A DNA stretch of 64,000 nt from assembly GCF_002763455.1 (NCBI RefSeq), contig NZ_NIXK01000010.1, positions 1 through 64,000 of the forward strand, read 5' to 3'. The stretch's first letter is position 1, and the number at the start of each line of letters is the position of its first letter. This DNA is from Lentibacillus sediminis (GTDB taxonomy: Bacteria; Bacillota; Bacilli; Bacillales; Amphibacillaceae). A program made the translations under genes and the position numbers. Below the pieces are notes generated by a model. The model worked only from the letters and a program-made list of their open reading frames with translations, ran no database searches and was not told where the DNA came from. Positions 35,272 through 43,449 of this stretch are shown here, in pieces.

Positions 35272-36083
35272 CAAACGAAAAAAATCCGGTAACCCAAGGG
35301 AAAACACCGTCCATTTATCCGGCAAAAACAAAGAAGCAGGTTACGATCATCTTTTTCGCCGTACTGGCAGTTTATTTATTCAGCATGTACTGGACCCAGC
35401 GGGAAATGGTTGGCGGAATTGATGGTGCGCTTGGCAATATGTTTAATGTTATCAGCAAATTCTTCCCGCCGAACTTCGCTGTCCTGCCGGCAATTTGGGA
35501 TCCTATGGTAGAGACGATCCAAATGGCGATTATCTCGACGACGGGAGCGGCAATTGTGACCGTGCCGCTGGCTGTTTTGGCAGCTGAAAACATTACAACA
35601 TACCGGCCGCTTTATTTTGCATCAAGAACATTCTTGAATATTTTGCGGACGATCCCTGACCTGGTCCTTGCCGTTATTTTTGTTGGCTTGTTCGGCATCG
35701 GTCTGTTCCCTGGTATCCTGGCATTATTCATCTTCTCTATAGGGATTTTAGCGAAATTGATCAGTGAAACAATTGAAGCGGTGGACATGAACCCGCTCGA
35801 AGCCATGCGCGCTTCCGGGGGAAATGTCTTCCAGGTGATCTGGTATGCCCTGGTTCCACAGGTCTTGCCGCAGTTCACCTCACTGACTTTGTATGTGTTT
35901 GAAATCAATATCCGCGCCTCCGTGGTATTAGGACTGGTTGGTGCTGGCGGTATTGGCCTGATTCTCGATCAGCAGCTCGGTTTTTATAATTACCCGAATG
36001 CCATGGCGATCGTAATTCTTATTTTTGCGGTCGTATTGATTATTGAGTATATCAGTAATAAATTAAGGGAGGCATTAATCTAA
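35268..36083 (+). CDS. phnE1: Phosphonate ABC transporter permease (first)
   Basis: A 271-residue inner membrane permease with about six helices. The EAA loop reads EAVDMNPLEAMRASGGNVFQVIWYALVPQVLPQF (about 165-198), the contact point with PhnC. The start is GTG overlapping the phnC stop. A second phnE follows with overlapping stop and start, so the channel is probably a PhnE1-PhnE2 heterodimer, a common arrangement. Confidence 0.93.
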   Translation: MTNEKNPVTQGKTPSIYPAKTKKQVTIIFFAVLAVYLFSMYWTQREMVGGIDGALGNMFNVISKFFPPNFAVLPAIWDPMVETIQMAIISTTGAAIVTVPLAVLAAENITTYRPLYFASRTFLNILRTIPDLVLAVIFVGLFGIGLFPGILALFIFSIGILAKLISETIEAVDMNPLEAMRASGGNVFQVIWYALVPQVLPQFTSLTLYVFEINIRASVVLGLVGAGGIGLILDQQLGFYNYPNAMAIVILIFAVVLIIEYISNKLREALI

Positions 36084-36883
36084 TGGCAGATTATCAATTA
36101 CCTCCAAAACCAAAGAACTCAGGCGTTAAAATGGCAAAGCGGATCGTTATTGCTGTTCTGATTGTCCTTATGTATGTATGGACCTTTGCCAGCATCGATA
36201 TTGACTGGGCACGGGCCATCGAGCGGGCAATGGATAACTTCCAGCGGGTCATTCCTGAATTGTTCAGTCCGGACTGGTCGGCAGCCGGTGAAGTTTCTCT
36301 GGCAATGCTTGAAACGGTATTTATCGCCTTTGCCGGGTCCCTGATGGCTGCCATCCTGGCTGTGCCAATGTCCTTTTTGGCTGCATCGAATATGATGGGC
36401 GGGAAAATTTTCTCCGCAACAGGGAAATGGATTCTTTCCGCCGTCCGTGCGTTTCCTGAGTTGATTCTTGCTATTCTGTTCGTGGTTGCTGTCGGACCGA
36501 ATGCGTTCGCCGGGGTGATGGCAATCGCCATTGGCTCCACCGGGATGCTTGGTAAAATGTTCTCGGAAATTATCGAGTCGATCGACATGGAAGTAGTACG
36601 GGGCATGGAAGCGAATGGCGCCAACAAAATTCAGGTGCTGTTTTATGCCGTCATGCCGCAAATTATACCGGAGTTCCTATCCTTTGCGATCTATCGGTTT
36701 GAAGTGGACATCCGGGCATCGTCCATCCTCGGTATCGTCGGTGCCGGCGGTATCGGTACGATGATCATCTTCGCTTCCAACAACCGGAACTGGAACGAAA
36801 TGGGCATGATCTTGCTGGCAATCATTATTGTCGTTACGGTGATCGACTTTACATCAGCCAGAATCAGACGTAAAATAGTATAA
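36083..36883 (+). CDS. phnE2: Phosphonate ABC transporter permease (second)
   Basis: A 266-residue permease homologous to PhnE1. The EAA loop contains SIDMEVVRGMEANGANKIQVLFYAVMPQIIPEF (about 165-197). It overlaps the phnE1 stop by one base (TAATG). It is the last gene of the transport operon and ends 7 bp before a terminator. No phosphonate-degrading genes follow in this window. Confidence 0.93.
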   Translation: MADYQLPPKPKNSGVKMAKRIVIAVLIVLMYVWTFASIDIDWARAIERAMDNFQRVIPELFSPDWSAAGEVSLAMLETVFIAFAGSLMAAILAVPMSFLAASNMMGGKIFSATGKWILSAVRAFPELILAILFVVAVGPNAFAGVMAIAIGSTGMLGKMFSEIIESIDMEVVRGMEANGANKIQVLFYAVMPQIIPEFLSFAIYRFEVDIRASSILGIVGAGGIGTMIIFASNNRNWNEMGMILLAIIIVVTVIDFTSARIRRKIV

Positions 36884-36890
36884 AGCGAAG

Positions 36891-36912
36891 CCCCACTGTG
36901 GTGGGGTTTTTT
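36891..36912 (+). terminator. phn operon terminator
   Basis: Stem CCCCAC/GTGGGG with loop TGTG and six Ts, 7 bp after phnE2. Confidence 0.9.
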
Positions 36913-36985
36913 GTTTGTGTCGTGGGTGGGGATGAACAGGAGACTGCATGGAGTCGAGCTCCCCCTAACCAAGAACATTAACTAT

Positions 36986-37476
36986 GGCTCTATTCGTAAG
37001 TTTCGTTGCTTATTTATTTCATAGTTGATGAAAACTGTGACATAGCACCTGCCGCTGCGGAAATACCCTCCGCTAGGTGATGAGCTTTGCACCTTCATCC
37101 CGTTTATTTACCGCTTGTTTCATTCAAAAAACAGCTATCCACATTTTTGATGGTTGATTGAAGCGGAGGGCAGCCGACTCCTGGGGGAAAGCACGAGTCT
37201 AGACCTGAGCAGGAAGTGGCAAAGGATGGAAGGCTAAAATCGCGACGTCCTGGGACTGCGCGTAAATGCTCGTCCCACCGAAAACCGTTTGTCTCAGGCG
37301 CCTTCATGACTAACATCCTGTTAGCCCGAGGCTGAAGCCGTGCCCTAAGGTGCGCGGCTGCCCGCAGCGGAAATCAACGAGCACATATGTCGAATTATCC
37401 TTTGTAATACCAGAGTTAAGTTAAGTCACGGTTTATAGATTTTATCAAAAAACAACATTCTATTTAGAAAACAGCC
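36986..37476 (-). mobile_element. MITE-like repeat, copy B (core inverted)
   Basis: A 491-bp element between phnE2 and the nucleotidase gene. The left end GGCTCTATTCGTAAG and the right end AAAACAGCC form imperfect terminal inverted repeats, flanked by the 8-bp duplication TTAACTAT/TTACCTAT (36978-36985 and 37477-37484). The outer segments align with copy A in the same orientation. The core (about 37039-37392) aligns with copy A only after inversion; it is bounded by imperfect inverted repeats of GACATA and GTGC/GCAC. Confidence 0.75.
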
Positions 37477-37540
37477 TTACCTATAAAAAATACTTACTGC
37501 AACAACTTCAGCAACAACAACAAGAAAGGATGTACCAATT

Positions 37541-39124
37541 TTGCAACGCAATCATACAACTCTCACTATTCTTTACACCAGCGATGTTCATGGTCACGCC
37601 ATGCCAATTTCCTATGGCACCAATCAGCCAGCGAGTATTGGGCTGGCACGTTATGCAACAGCAGTAAAATCCACCCGTTCCAGCCGGGAGCAGGTGCTGG
37701 TGCTTGATAATGGCGACTTAATTCAGGGCACACCGCTGATGACACATTATGTGAAGTCCCATACAGATAAGGAAAATCCGATGATCGGGATTATGAACCA
37801 AATTGGCATTGAAGCCAGCGTGATCGGCAATCATGAGTTCAATTTTGGCAAAGGCATTTTGAATAATGCCATAGACCAATCTCGTTTCCCCTGGCTGTCG
37901 GCAAATACACTGGACAAAACTTCTCAAGAACCGTATTATGGACCGCCATATATTATCAAAACACTGAATAATGGTGTCAAAGCAGCCATCGTCGGCGTGA
38001 CGACTCATTATATTCCAAACTGGGAATCACCTGCTCACATTGAAGGCGTGCAGTTTGCCGATGCTTTTTCCACCTTAAAAAAACAGGTGGAGGAAATTCG
38101 CAGCAAGGAACGGCCGGATGTGCTAATTGCCATGTATCATGGCGGATTTGAGCGCGACCTGGAAAGCGGTGAACCCACCGAGGAGCTGACCGGGGAAAAT
38201 CAGGGTTACCAAATGGCGATGGAAATTGACGGGATTGATGTCCTGCTAACCGGGCATCAGCACCGTAAATTGACCAACTTTCTTCGTGATGTCCTGGTCG
38301 TTCAGCCCGGAAATAATGCGCAGAATTATGGAGAAATCCAGATCGAGCTGGAGCAGCAGGATGGCAAATGGACCATAACTGATAAACAGGCCAGCCTGCA
38401 GCCTCTAAAAGATGTGGAAGCCGCTCCGGAAATTCTCGATTATATGGAAGAGATGGAGACATCCACTCAGGGCTGGCTCGATCAGCCGGCAGGGTATATT
38501 GACGGGGATATGACGATTGCCGATCCACTGAAAGCACGGCTGGCCAAGCATCCGTTTATTGAATTTATCCAAAACGTGCAGATGGAAGCCAGCGGTGCGG
38601 ATATTTCAGTGACTTCCCTCCTTAATAACAACTCAACCGGCTTTTCCTCTGTTGTGACCATGCGGGATATTGTCGCCAATTATATGTACCCAAACACATT
38701 GGTCGTACTGGAATTAACCGGGGCCGATATTCTTGCAGCCCTGGAAAAGAGCGCGGAATATTTCATGCTTGATGAAAACGGAGAAATTACGGTGAACCCT
38801 GATTATGTGGAGCCTAAACCGCAGCACTATAATTATGATATGTGGGAAGGCATAACGTACACGATCAATGTTGCCAAACCAGTCGGCTCGCGGATTGAAG
38901 ATGTTCGCTATCAGGGAGAGCCACTCGAGGAAAACCGAACTTATAAGGTCGTGTTAAATAATTACCGTGCATCCGGCGGCGGCAATTACATCATGTTCCA
39001 GCACAAACCCGTTGTGAAAGAAATTCAAAAAGACGCCGTTGCACTGATTTACGGTTACTTTGAAAAATATGGCACTGTCAAAGCTAAGGCAACCAGGAAT
39101 TTTACTGTTATCGCGGAAAGCTGA
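37541..39124 (+). CDS. Bifunctional metallophosphatase/5'-nucleotidase
   Basis: A 527-residue 5'-nucleotidase family protein. The N-terminal metallophosphatase domain has LYTSDVHGHAMPI (metal Asp and His about 13-15), VLDNGDLIQGTPL (about 55-67), VIGNHEFNFG (about 96-105) and LLTGHQHRKL (about 240). The C-terminal substrate domain has YRASGGGNYIMF. It releases phosphate from nucleotides or 2',3'-cyclic nucleotides. No signal peptide is visible, so it is probably cytoplasmic, unlike wall-anchored relatives. The start is TTG behind GAAAGG. The neighbouring phosphonate transporter suggests a role in phosphorus supply. Confidence 0.87.
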   Translation: MQRNHTTLTILYTSDVHGHAMPISYGTNQPASIGLARYATAVKSTRSSREQVLVLDNGDLIQGTPLMTHYVKSHTDKENPMIGIMNQIGIEASVIGNHEFNFGKGILNNAIDQSRFPWLSANTLDKTSQEPYYGPPYIIKTLNNGVKAAIVGVTTHYIPNWESPAHIEGVQFADAFSTLKKQVEEIRSKERPDVLIAMYHGGFERDLESGEPTEELTGENQGYQMAMEIDGIDVLLTGHQHRKLTNFLRDVLVVQPGNNAQNYGEIQIELEQQDGKWTITDKQASLQPLKDVEAAPEILDYMEEMETSTQGWLDQPAGYIDGDMTIADPLKARLAKHPFIEFIQNVQMEASGADISVTSLLNNNSTGFSSVVTMRDIVANYMYPNTLVVLELTGADILAALEKSAEYFMLDENGEITVNPDYVEPKPQHYNYDMWEGITYTINVAKPVGSRIEDVRYQGEPLEENRTYKVVLNNYRASGGGNYIMFQHKPVVKEIQKDAVALIYGYFEKYGTVKAKATRNFTVIAES

Positions 39125-39130
39125 TATTAA

Positions 39131-39164
39131 AAAAAGAAGAGGCCGGGCAGCCTCTTCTTTTTTT
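39131..39164. terminator. Bidirectional terminator
   Basis: Stem GAAGAGGC/GCCTCTTC with a 6-nt loop, A run before and T run after. It serves the nucleotidase gene on plus and the PepSY gene on minus, which converge here. Confidence 0.9.
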
Positions 39165-39762
39165 AATCATCATCGTTGTCATCGTCGTCTTGATCTTCTG
39201 TATCAACATCTACTTCCCATACTTCTCCGGTTCGTGCGTCGATTTCAATTTCTGCCTCTTCATTTCCATTGACCAGCTCGATTTCATACTTATACCGGTC
39301 GTCGTCTTCATCCAATTCCAGTTCAGTGATTTTCCCGGAGAATTCACCCTTGGCAATCTTCCCTGCTTCCTCGGAGCTGATCAGTTCGCTTTTGTCCACG
39401 CTATTGTTGTTCTGGTCATCACGGTCATCATCTCTATCATCGCCCCCGTCATCACGCTGATTCTCATTCCGGCCATTTTGATCCTTGACGCGTTCGTTTA
39501 AAACTTCTCCGGTTGCTGCATCCATTTTCAGTTCAACTTCTTGATCTCCGTCTTCCACTTCCACCTCATAGACTCTGCGGTTTTGTTCTTTCTCCAATTC
39601 CAGCTCGGTAATTTCTCCGGTATATTGCTCCCCAACCATTTGCCGGATATTATCGGCGGATAATTCCCCTTCCTGTTGATCGGCGCTCGTCTGATAAACT
39701 CCCCCCACCAGCAGCACAGCTCCTGTCAGGGCACCGGCAAATATCATTGATTTCTTTTTCAT
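39163..39762 (-). CDS. Secreted protein with two PepSY domains (first)
   Basis: A 199-residue exported protein. A signal peptide or anchor (MIFAGALTGAVLLVGGVY) precedes two PepSY repeats; each has the pattern GEITELELE...YEVEVEDGDQEVELKMDAATGEVL (about 50-95) and GKITELELDEDDDRYKYEIELVNG (about 143-185). Between and after them are Asp-rich linkers (DDGGDDRDDDRDD, DDDDNDDD). PepSY domains outside the membrane are thought to inhibit peptidases or sense the envelope. Its promoter has the same three-box structure as the second PepSY gene. Confidence 0.87.
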   Translation of the reverse strand: MKKKSMIFAGALTGAVLLVGGVYQTSADQQEGELSADNIRQMVGEQYTGEITELELEKEQNRRVYEVEVEDGDQEVELKMDAATGEVLNERVKDQNGRNENQRDDGGDDRDDDRDDQNNNSVDKSELISSEEAGKIAKGEFSGKITELELDEDDDRYKYEIELVNGNEEAEIEIDARTGEVWEVDVDTEDQDDDDNDDD

Positions 39763-39792
39763 GATTGTTTCCTCCTTTTCTTTGATACTCTT

Positions 39793-39848
39793 ATCATAGC
39801 CGCCGCGTATGAAAAGAAGCTGTGAGCCAGATTAGAATTTGATTAGAA
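39793..39848 (-). promoter_or_regulatory. Regulated promoter of PepSY gene 1 (three 11-bp boxes)
   Basis: On the minus strand TTCTAATCAAA, TTCTAATCTGG and CTCACAGCTTC follow each other without gaps (39838-39848, 39827-39837, 39816-39826). Then come 17 bp and the -10 TATGAT (39793-39798). The boxes occupy the -35 region, as expected for an OmpR/PhoB-type activator. The layout equals that at 40688-40743. Confidence 0.7.
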
Positions 39849-39940
39849 AACAATTTGTTTTCCGTAATCTTATCCCCTTATTATTAAAAGCAAGGATATT
39901 GTGGTGCTTCCGCTGAATAATGCCCCGCTCTCACAAAATC

Positions 39941-39976
39941 AAAAAAACTGCCAAAGCATCATCCATGCCCTGGCAG
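39941..39976 (-). terminator. Terminator of PepSY gene 2
   Basis: Stem CTGCCA...TGGCAG with further pairing of the inner part (CAT/ATG), followed on the minus strand by seven Ts. It separates the two PepSY genes. Confidence 0.8.
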
Positions 39977-39991
39977 CCTCCTTCACCTCAT

Positions 39992-40609
39992 TTAATCCTC
40001 ATCTTCCCGATCAATTTCCAAAACGATCACTTCACCGGTGAAGGCGTCGAGCTCAATCTGCGCTTCGTCTTCTCCATTTACCATTTCTATTTCATAAATA
40101 AGCCGGCCGTCATCCCCATCCAGTTCCAGTTCCTCCACTGTTCCGGAAAATTCCTCTTGGGCTATAGCTTTTGCTTCTTCTTTGGAAAGGGTGCCATCGT
40201 TGGAGGTCTGCTGATTATCTTTGGACTGCTCCTCTTCGTTTCCCTGATTCTCTGTGCTTCCCGACTCCTCTTTTGCATTCTCAGCAGGCTCTTCCTGCTG
40301 ATCGCCGGTTTCGCTTGAAGTTTCTGGTGTCTCACCGCTTGTCTGTAAATTCAGTACCTCTCCATTTTCTCCATCCACAGTCACATGGTAGCGGACGCCC
40401 TCCCGCTCCAATTCTGCTTGATAGGTGCCTGTTTTTTCAAGGAACGCGATATCTGGCACCGCCCCTCCATATTGTGCTTCCAAGAGCCCTTTCACTTCCT
40501 CTGCCGAAAGTTCTGGCGAAGAGGTGAAGGCATTCGATTGGAAGATCGCTAACCCCAGAACAACAGCGACCACCACTGCGGCCAGAGGCAATATTACTTT
40601 TTTTATCAT
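39992..40609 (-). CDS. Secreted protein with two PepSY domains (second)
   Basis: A 205-residue protein with an N-terminal membrane anchor or signal (VILPLAAVVVAVVLGLAIF) and two PepSY-type repeats (about 35-85 and 143-200; second with EEFSGTVEELELDGDDGRLIYEIEMVNGEDEAQIELDAFTG). The linker between them (about 90-130) is rich in Glu, Gln, Ser and Asn. It is a paralogue of the neighbouring gene. It lies directly downstream of the histidine kinase but has its own promoter, whose control boxes touch the end of the kinase gene. Confidence 0.87.
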   Translation of the reverse strand: MIKKVILPLAAVVVAVVLGLAIFQSNAFTSSPELSAEEVKGLLEAQYGGAVPDIAFLEKTGTYQAELEREGVRYHVTVDGENGEVLNLQTSGETPETSSETGDQQEEPAENAKEESGSTENQGNEEEQSKDNQQTSNDGTLSKEEAKAIAQEEFSGTVEELELDGDDGRLIYEIEMVNGEDEAQIELDAFTGEVIVLEIDREDED

Positions 40610-40687
40610 AATCGATGACCCCCTATCGGAAAAACCGGTAGAAAATCACTCTCCGGCTGCCTGACGTCACCAGGCATTGTTTACCTT

Positions 40688-40743
40688 AGTATACGGAAAA
40701 AGAATGATATTTTGCTGTGAAGAAAATGAGAATTTGCTGAGAA
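40688..40743 (-). promoter_or_regulatory. Regulated promoter of PepSY gene 2 (three 11-bp boxes)
   Basis: On the minus strand TTCTCAGCAAA, TTCTCATTTTC and TTCACAGCAAA are contiguous (40733-40743, 40722-40732, 40711-40721), followed after 17 bp by the -10 TATACT (40688-40693). The third box replaces the -35. Predicted leader about 70 nt. Confidence 0.72.
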
Positions 40744-40746
40744 ACG

Positions 40747-42090
40747 CTAAAATCCTTCCAATGGCAGCCGCAGTATGAATGTCGCCCCTGCGCCTTCTTC
40801 ACTCTCCACAGCCAGTCTGCCACCATGCCCCTCAGCAATCGAAGCAGCAATCGCCAGTCCGAGCCCTGTTCCTCCAGTATCCCTGCTTCTTGCCTTATCA
40901 ATCCGGTAAAATCGTTCGAAAATCCGTGCCTGCTCCGTTTCAGGAATCCCTTTGCCATAATCCCTGACCCGTACAACCGCCTGCCCATCCTCGTTGGAAA
41001 TACGCAAATCGACATTTTCACTCGTATATTTCAATGCATTGTCCAGCAAAATATACAGCACCTGCTCCAGCTGATCCCGACTGCCGGTGACAGGCAGACT
41101 TTCCTTATTTGCCTCAAAGCGGATATCTCGTGTCGGATAAGCGCCCTGGAATGTCGAGGCCGTTTCTTCGCCAAGCTCGGCAAGATCAAATTTTTCCATT
41201 TTCTGTGCCTGCTTATTTTTCGCCAACGCCAGCATCTGTTCCACCAGCTTTTTCATCCGGTCGGATTCGGTGTCAATGGCTTCCACCGATTCCTTCACAA
41301 GTTTAGGATTGTCCGTTCCCCTTCGCTCCAGCAGCTGGGCATAGCTTTTCACAATCGAAATTGGTGTTTTCAGCTCATGGGAAGCATCAGACACAAACCG
41401 TTCCTGTTTGGAAAAATTCTCCTGCAGCTGATCAATCATTTCATTAAATGTCTTCTCCATCTCGTACAATTCATCCCGCGATCGGTTTTCCAGATCGATT
41501 TTTTCCCATTTGCCCTGTCCGGTGTTTTCTTTCATGGCTTGAATCAATTTTTGAATCGGCCTTAGTAAAAATCGGCTTAGCACGGCTGCGGCAATTACCG
41601 TTGGAACCAGCATGATAACCGTAGCCGCTGCGAGCACATAGAACAACGTCGTCATCGTTTCCCGCAAATGAACAAGCTGATTGGAAACTTGGACCGTAAC
41701 AACCTCTCCGTCATTCCAAATTACTGGCTTGGCGATAACAGCTGTCGGTATGTTGTTATGTTCCACAATCTCCTGAGACTCTGTAGTAGAAAATTCCCCG
41801 GGCAAGGACTCATATTCAGTTGCCCTTGTCTTTACCGGTACCTTCAGGCCATTCTCTCCAATAACCCGTATCATTCCATCGGCGGGCAAGTAGGCATTTA
41901 GCAGTTCGTCTGACACTAGCTCAGAGTCTGCCAGTGTCTCCACAAGCGCATTGGACTGGGTGGAGAGCTGATCAAGCTCCCCCTCCGCAGCAATTCTATA
42001 AAACAGAAAATAAATCGATGTGTTAACAAGCAGCAAAATCAGCAGCATAAACAAACTGGCAAACAGCTGAATCTTGGTTCTGAGCTTCAT
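40747..42090 (-). CDS. Sensor histidine kinase (YkoH-like)
   Basis: A 447-residue membrane kinase. Transmembrane helix 1 (about 8-31), an extracytoplasmic sensor of about 115 residues, helix 2 (about 147-172), HAMP, the HisKA box FVSDASHELKTPISIVKSYAQLL (phospho-His about 240), N box LLDNALKYTSENV, G1 VRDYGKGIPETE and G2 GGTGLGLAIA. It phosphorylates the regulator encoded just upstream (4-nt overlap). In B. subtilis the similar pair YkoGH lies beside the PepSY gene ykoI. Confidence 0.92.
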   Translation of the reverse strand: MKLRTKIQLFASLFMLLILLLVNTSIYFLFYRIAAEGELDQLSTQSNALVETLADSELVSDELLNAYLPADGMIRVIGENGLKVPVKTRATEYESLPGEFSTTESQEIVEHNNIPTAVIAKPVIWNDGEVVTVQVSNQLVHLRETMTTLFYVLAAATVIMLVPTVIAAAVLSRFLLRPIQKLIQAMKENTGQGKWEKIDLENRSRDELYEMEKTFNEMIDQLQENFSKQERFVSDASHELKTPISIVKSYAQLLERRGTDNPKLVKESVEAIDTESDRMKKLVEQMLALAKNKQAQKMEKFDLAELGEETASTFQGAYPTRDIRFEANKESLPVTGSRDQLEQVLYILLDNALKYTSENVDLRISNEDGQAVVRVRDYGKGIPETEQARIFERFYRIDKARSRDTGGTGLGLAIAASIAEGHGGRLAVESEEGAGATFILRLPLEGF

Positions 42091-42779
42091 TGTGCCTGAT
42101 CCTTAATCGTATAGCCGACACCACGGACTGTCTGAATACAGGGCTGGTCAAATCCCTTGTCGACTTTTTGCCGCAAATAACGGATATATACATCAACCAC
42201 ATTGGTGTCGCCAAAGTAAGCAAAGCCCCACACCTGTTCAATCAGCTGGTCCCTGGTAAGGACGATATTTTTATTTTTCAAGAGACAGACGAGCAAATCA
42301 TATTCCCGGGGAGTGAGCGTCACCTGCTGGCCGTCCCGGTTCACTTCCCGGCTGTTGAGATCCACCTGGAGATCTCCTACTGTCAGTTGCTGCTCTTCCG
42401 TTTTATTCATCTGCGGCTGCCGGAGATGCACACGGATACGGGCCAGCAGCTCCTCAATCTGAAACGGCTTGGTGACATAATCATTGGCACCCAAATCCAG
42501 CCCGCCGACCTTATCATGAATCTCATCCCTGGCAGTCAGCAGAATGACTGGCGTAGATGCATCTGTCCGCCGCATGCGCCGGAGTACCTCCAGCCCGCTC
42601 AATTCGGGAATCATAATATCCAGGAGCACCAGATCCCACTCTTCATCCTCGACCCGTTTCAGTGCATCTTTTCCGTTGCTGGCAATTTCTGTCCGGTAAT
42701 TCTCGTATTCCAATTCCAGTTGCAGCACCCTGCTGAGTTTTTGTTCATCTTCCACGATCAGAATTGCTGGCTGATTCAT
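42087..42779 (-). CDS. OmpR-family response regulator (YkoG-like)
   Basis: A 230-residue regulator. The receiver domain has the phospho-Asp in DLVLLDIMIPELSG (about residue 55) and Lys in YVTKPFQIEELLAR; the winged helix DNA-binding domain (about 130-227) has VTLTPREYDLLVCLLKNKN and VDVYIRYLRQKVD. It probably binds the 11-bp direct repeats upstream of both PepSY genes. It is translated before and coupled to the kinase, and overlaps the acetyltransferase gene by 4 nt. Confidence 0.93.
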   Translation of the reverse strand: MNQPAILIVEDEQKLSRVLQLELEYENYRTEIASNGKDALKRVEDEEWDLVLLDIMIPELSGLEVLRRMRRTDASTPVILLTARDEIHDKVGGLDLGANDYVTKPFQIEELLARIRVHLRQPQMNKTEEQQLTVGDLQVDLNSREVNRDGQQVTLTPREYDLLVCLLKNKNIVLTRDQLIEQVWGFAYFGDTNVVDVYIRYLRQKVDKGFDQPCIQTVRGVGYTIKDQAQ

Positions 42780-43360
42780 GTTTGTTCACCTGCCTTTTTT
42801 CTGACCTTTGCATAAATACAAGTATCCCTTAGCTGGTCGCCGCCAATCTCAACTGAATCCTGATGCAGCACGCCTTCCAGTGCAAATCCCAGCCGTTCAG
42901 GTACAGCTCTGCTTTTCGTGTTTTTCGCATCACAACGGATCTCCACACGGTTCGCCTTTAATTCCCGAAAAGCAAATTGCGTAATGCCTTCAACCGCTTC
43001 GGTTATGTACCCTTTCCCGTTGTGTCGCTGGTCGATCCAGTAGCCAATCTCAAATTTCGGCACATCCCAGTCAATCCGGTGAAGACCAGAAGTGCCAATA
43101 AATTCACCCGTCTCCCGCCTGAATAGGTGCAGCCGCATATTCTCCCGTTTGAGAAACTGCAAATGAGCCTCGCGCACATTGACCTCCGTGTCCTCCAAGG
43201 ACTGGTTTTTTTGTGCAAAGGCCATCCATTTTTTCAGTTCTTCCCTGCTTGCCTGCATGGCTTGAAACACGGCCTCGCCATCTCCCGGAAGTGGCAGACG
43301 GATCAGAAGACGTTCCGTATAAAATTCATTGGGAAAATCTTTCAATATGGGTTCCACCAA
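42776..43360 (-). CDS. GNAT N-acetyltransferase (RimJ/RimL-like)
   Basis: A 194-residue acetyltransferase. It has ERLLIRLPLPGDGEAVFQAM at the start, GTSGLHRIDWDVPKFEIGYWIDQRHNGKGYITEAV (acetyl-CoA loop at about 123-132) and NTKSRAVPERLGFALEGVLHQ near the end. Relatives acetylate ribosomal protein N termini or small molecules. The start is GTG at 43360 behind GAGGGGAG, with a TATAAT -10 upstream. It seems to be the first gene of the transcript that includes the two-component system. Confidence 0.88.
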   Translation of the reverse strand: MVEPILKDFPNEFYTERLLIRLPLPGDGEAVFQAMQASREELKKWMAFAQKNQSLEDTEVNVREAHLQFLKRENMRLHLFRRETGEFIGTSGLHRIDWDVPKFEIGYWIDQRHNGKGYITEAVEGITQFAFRELKANRVEIRCDAKNTKSRAVPERLGFALEGVLHQDSVEIGGDQLRDTCIYAKVRKKAGEQT

Positions 43361-43449
43361 ACTTCTCCCCTCTCGCTATTTCTCTTTCTTTTTATTATAC
43401 TGATTTTAAAGAGTTATGGCGATAATTAATTGATTAGGAGATGATAGCT

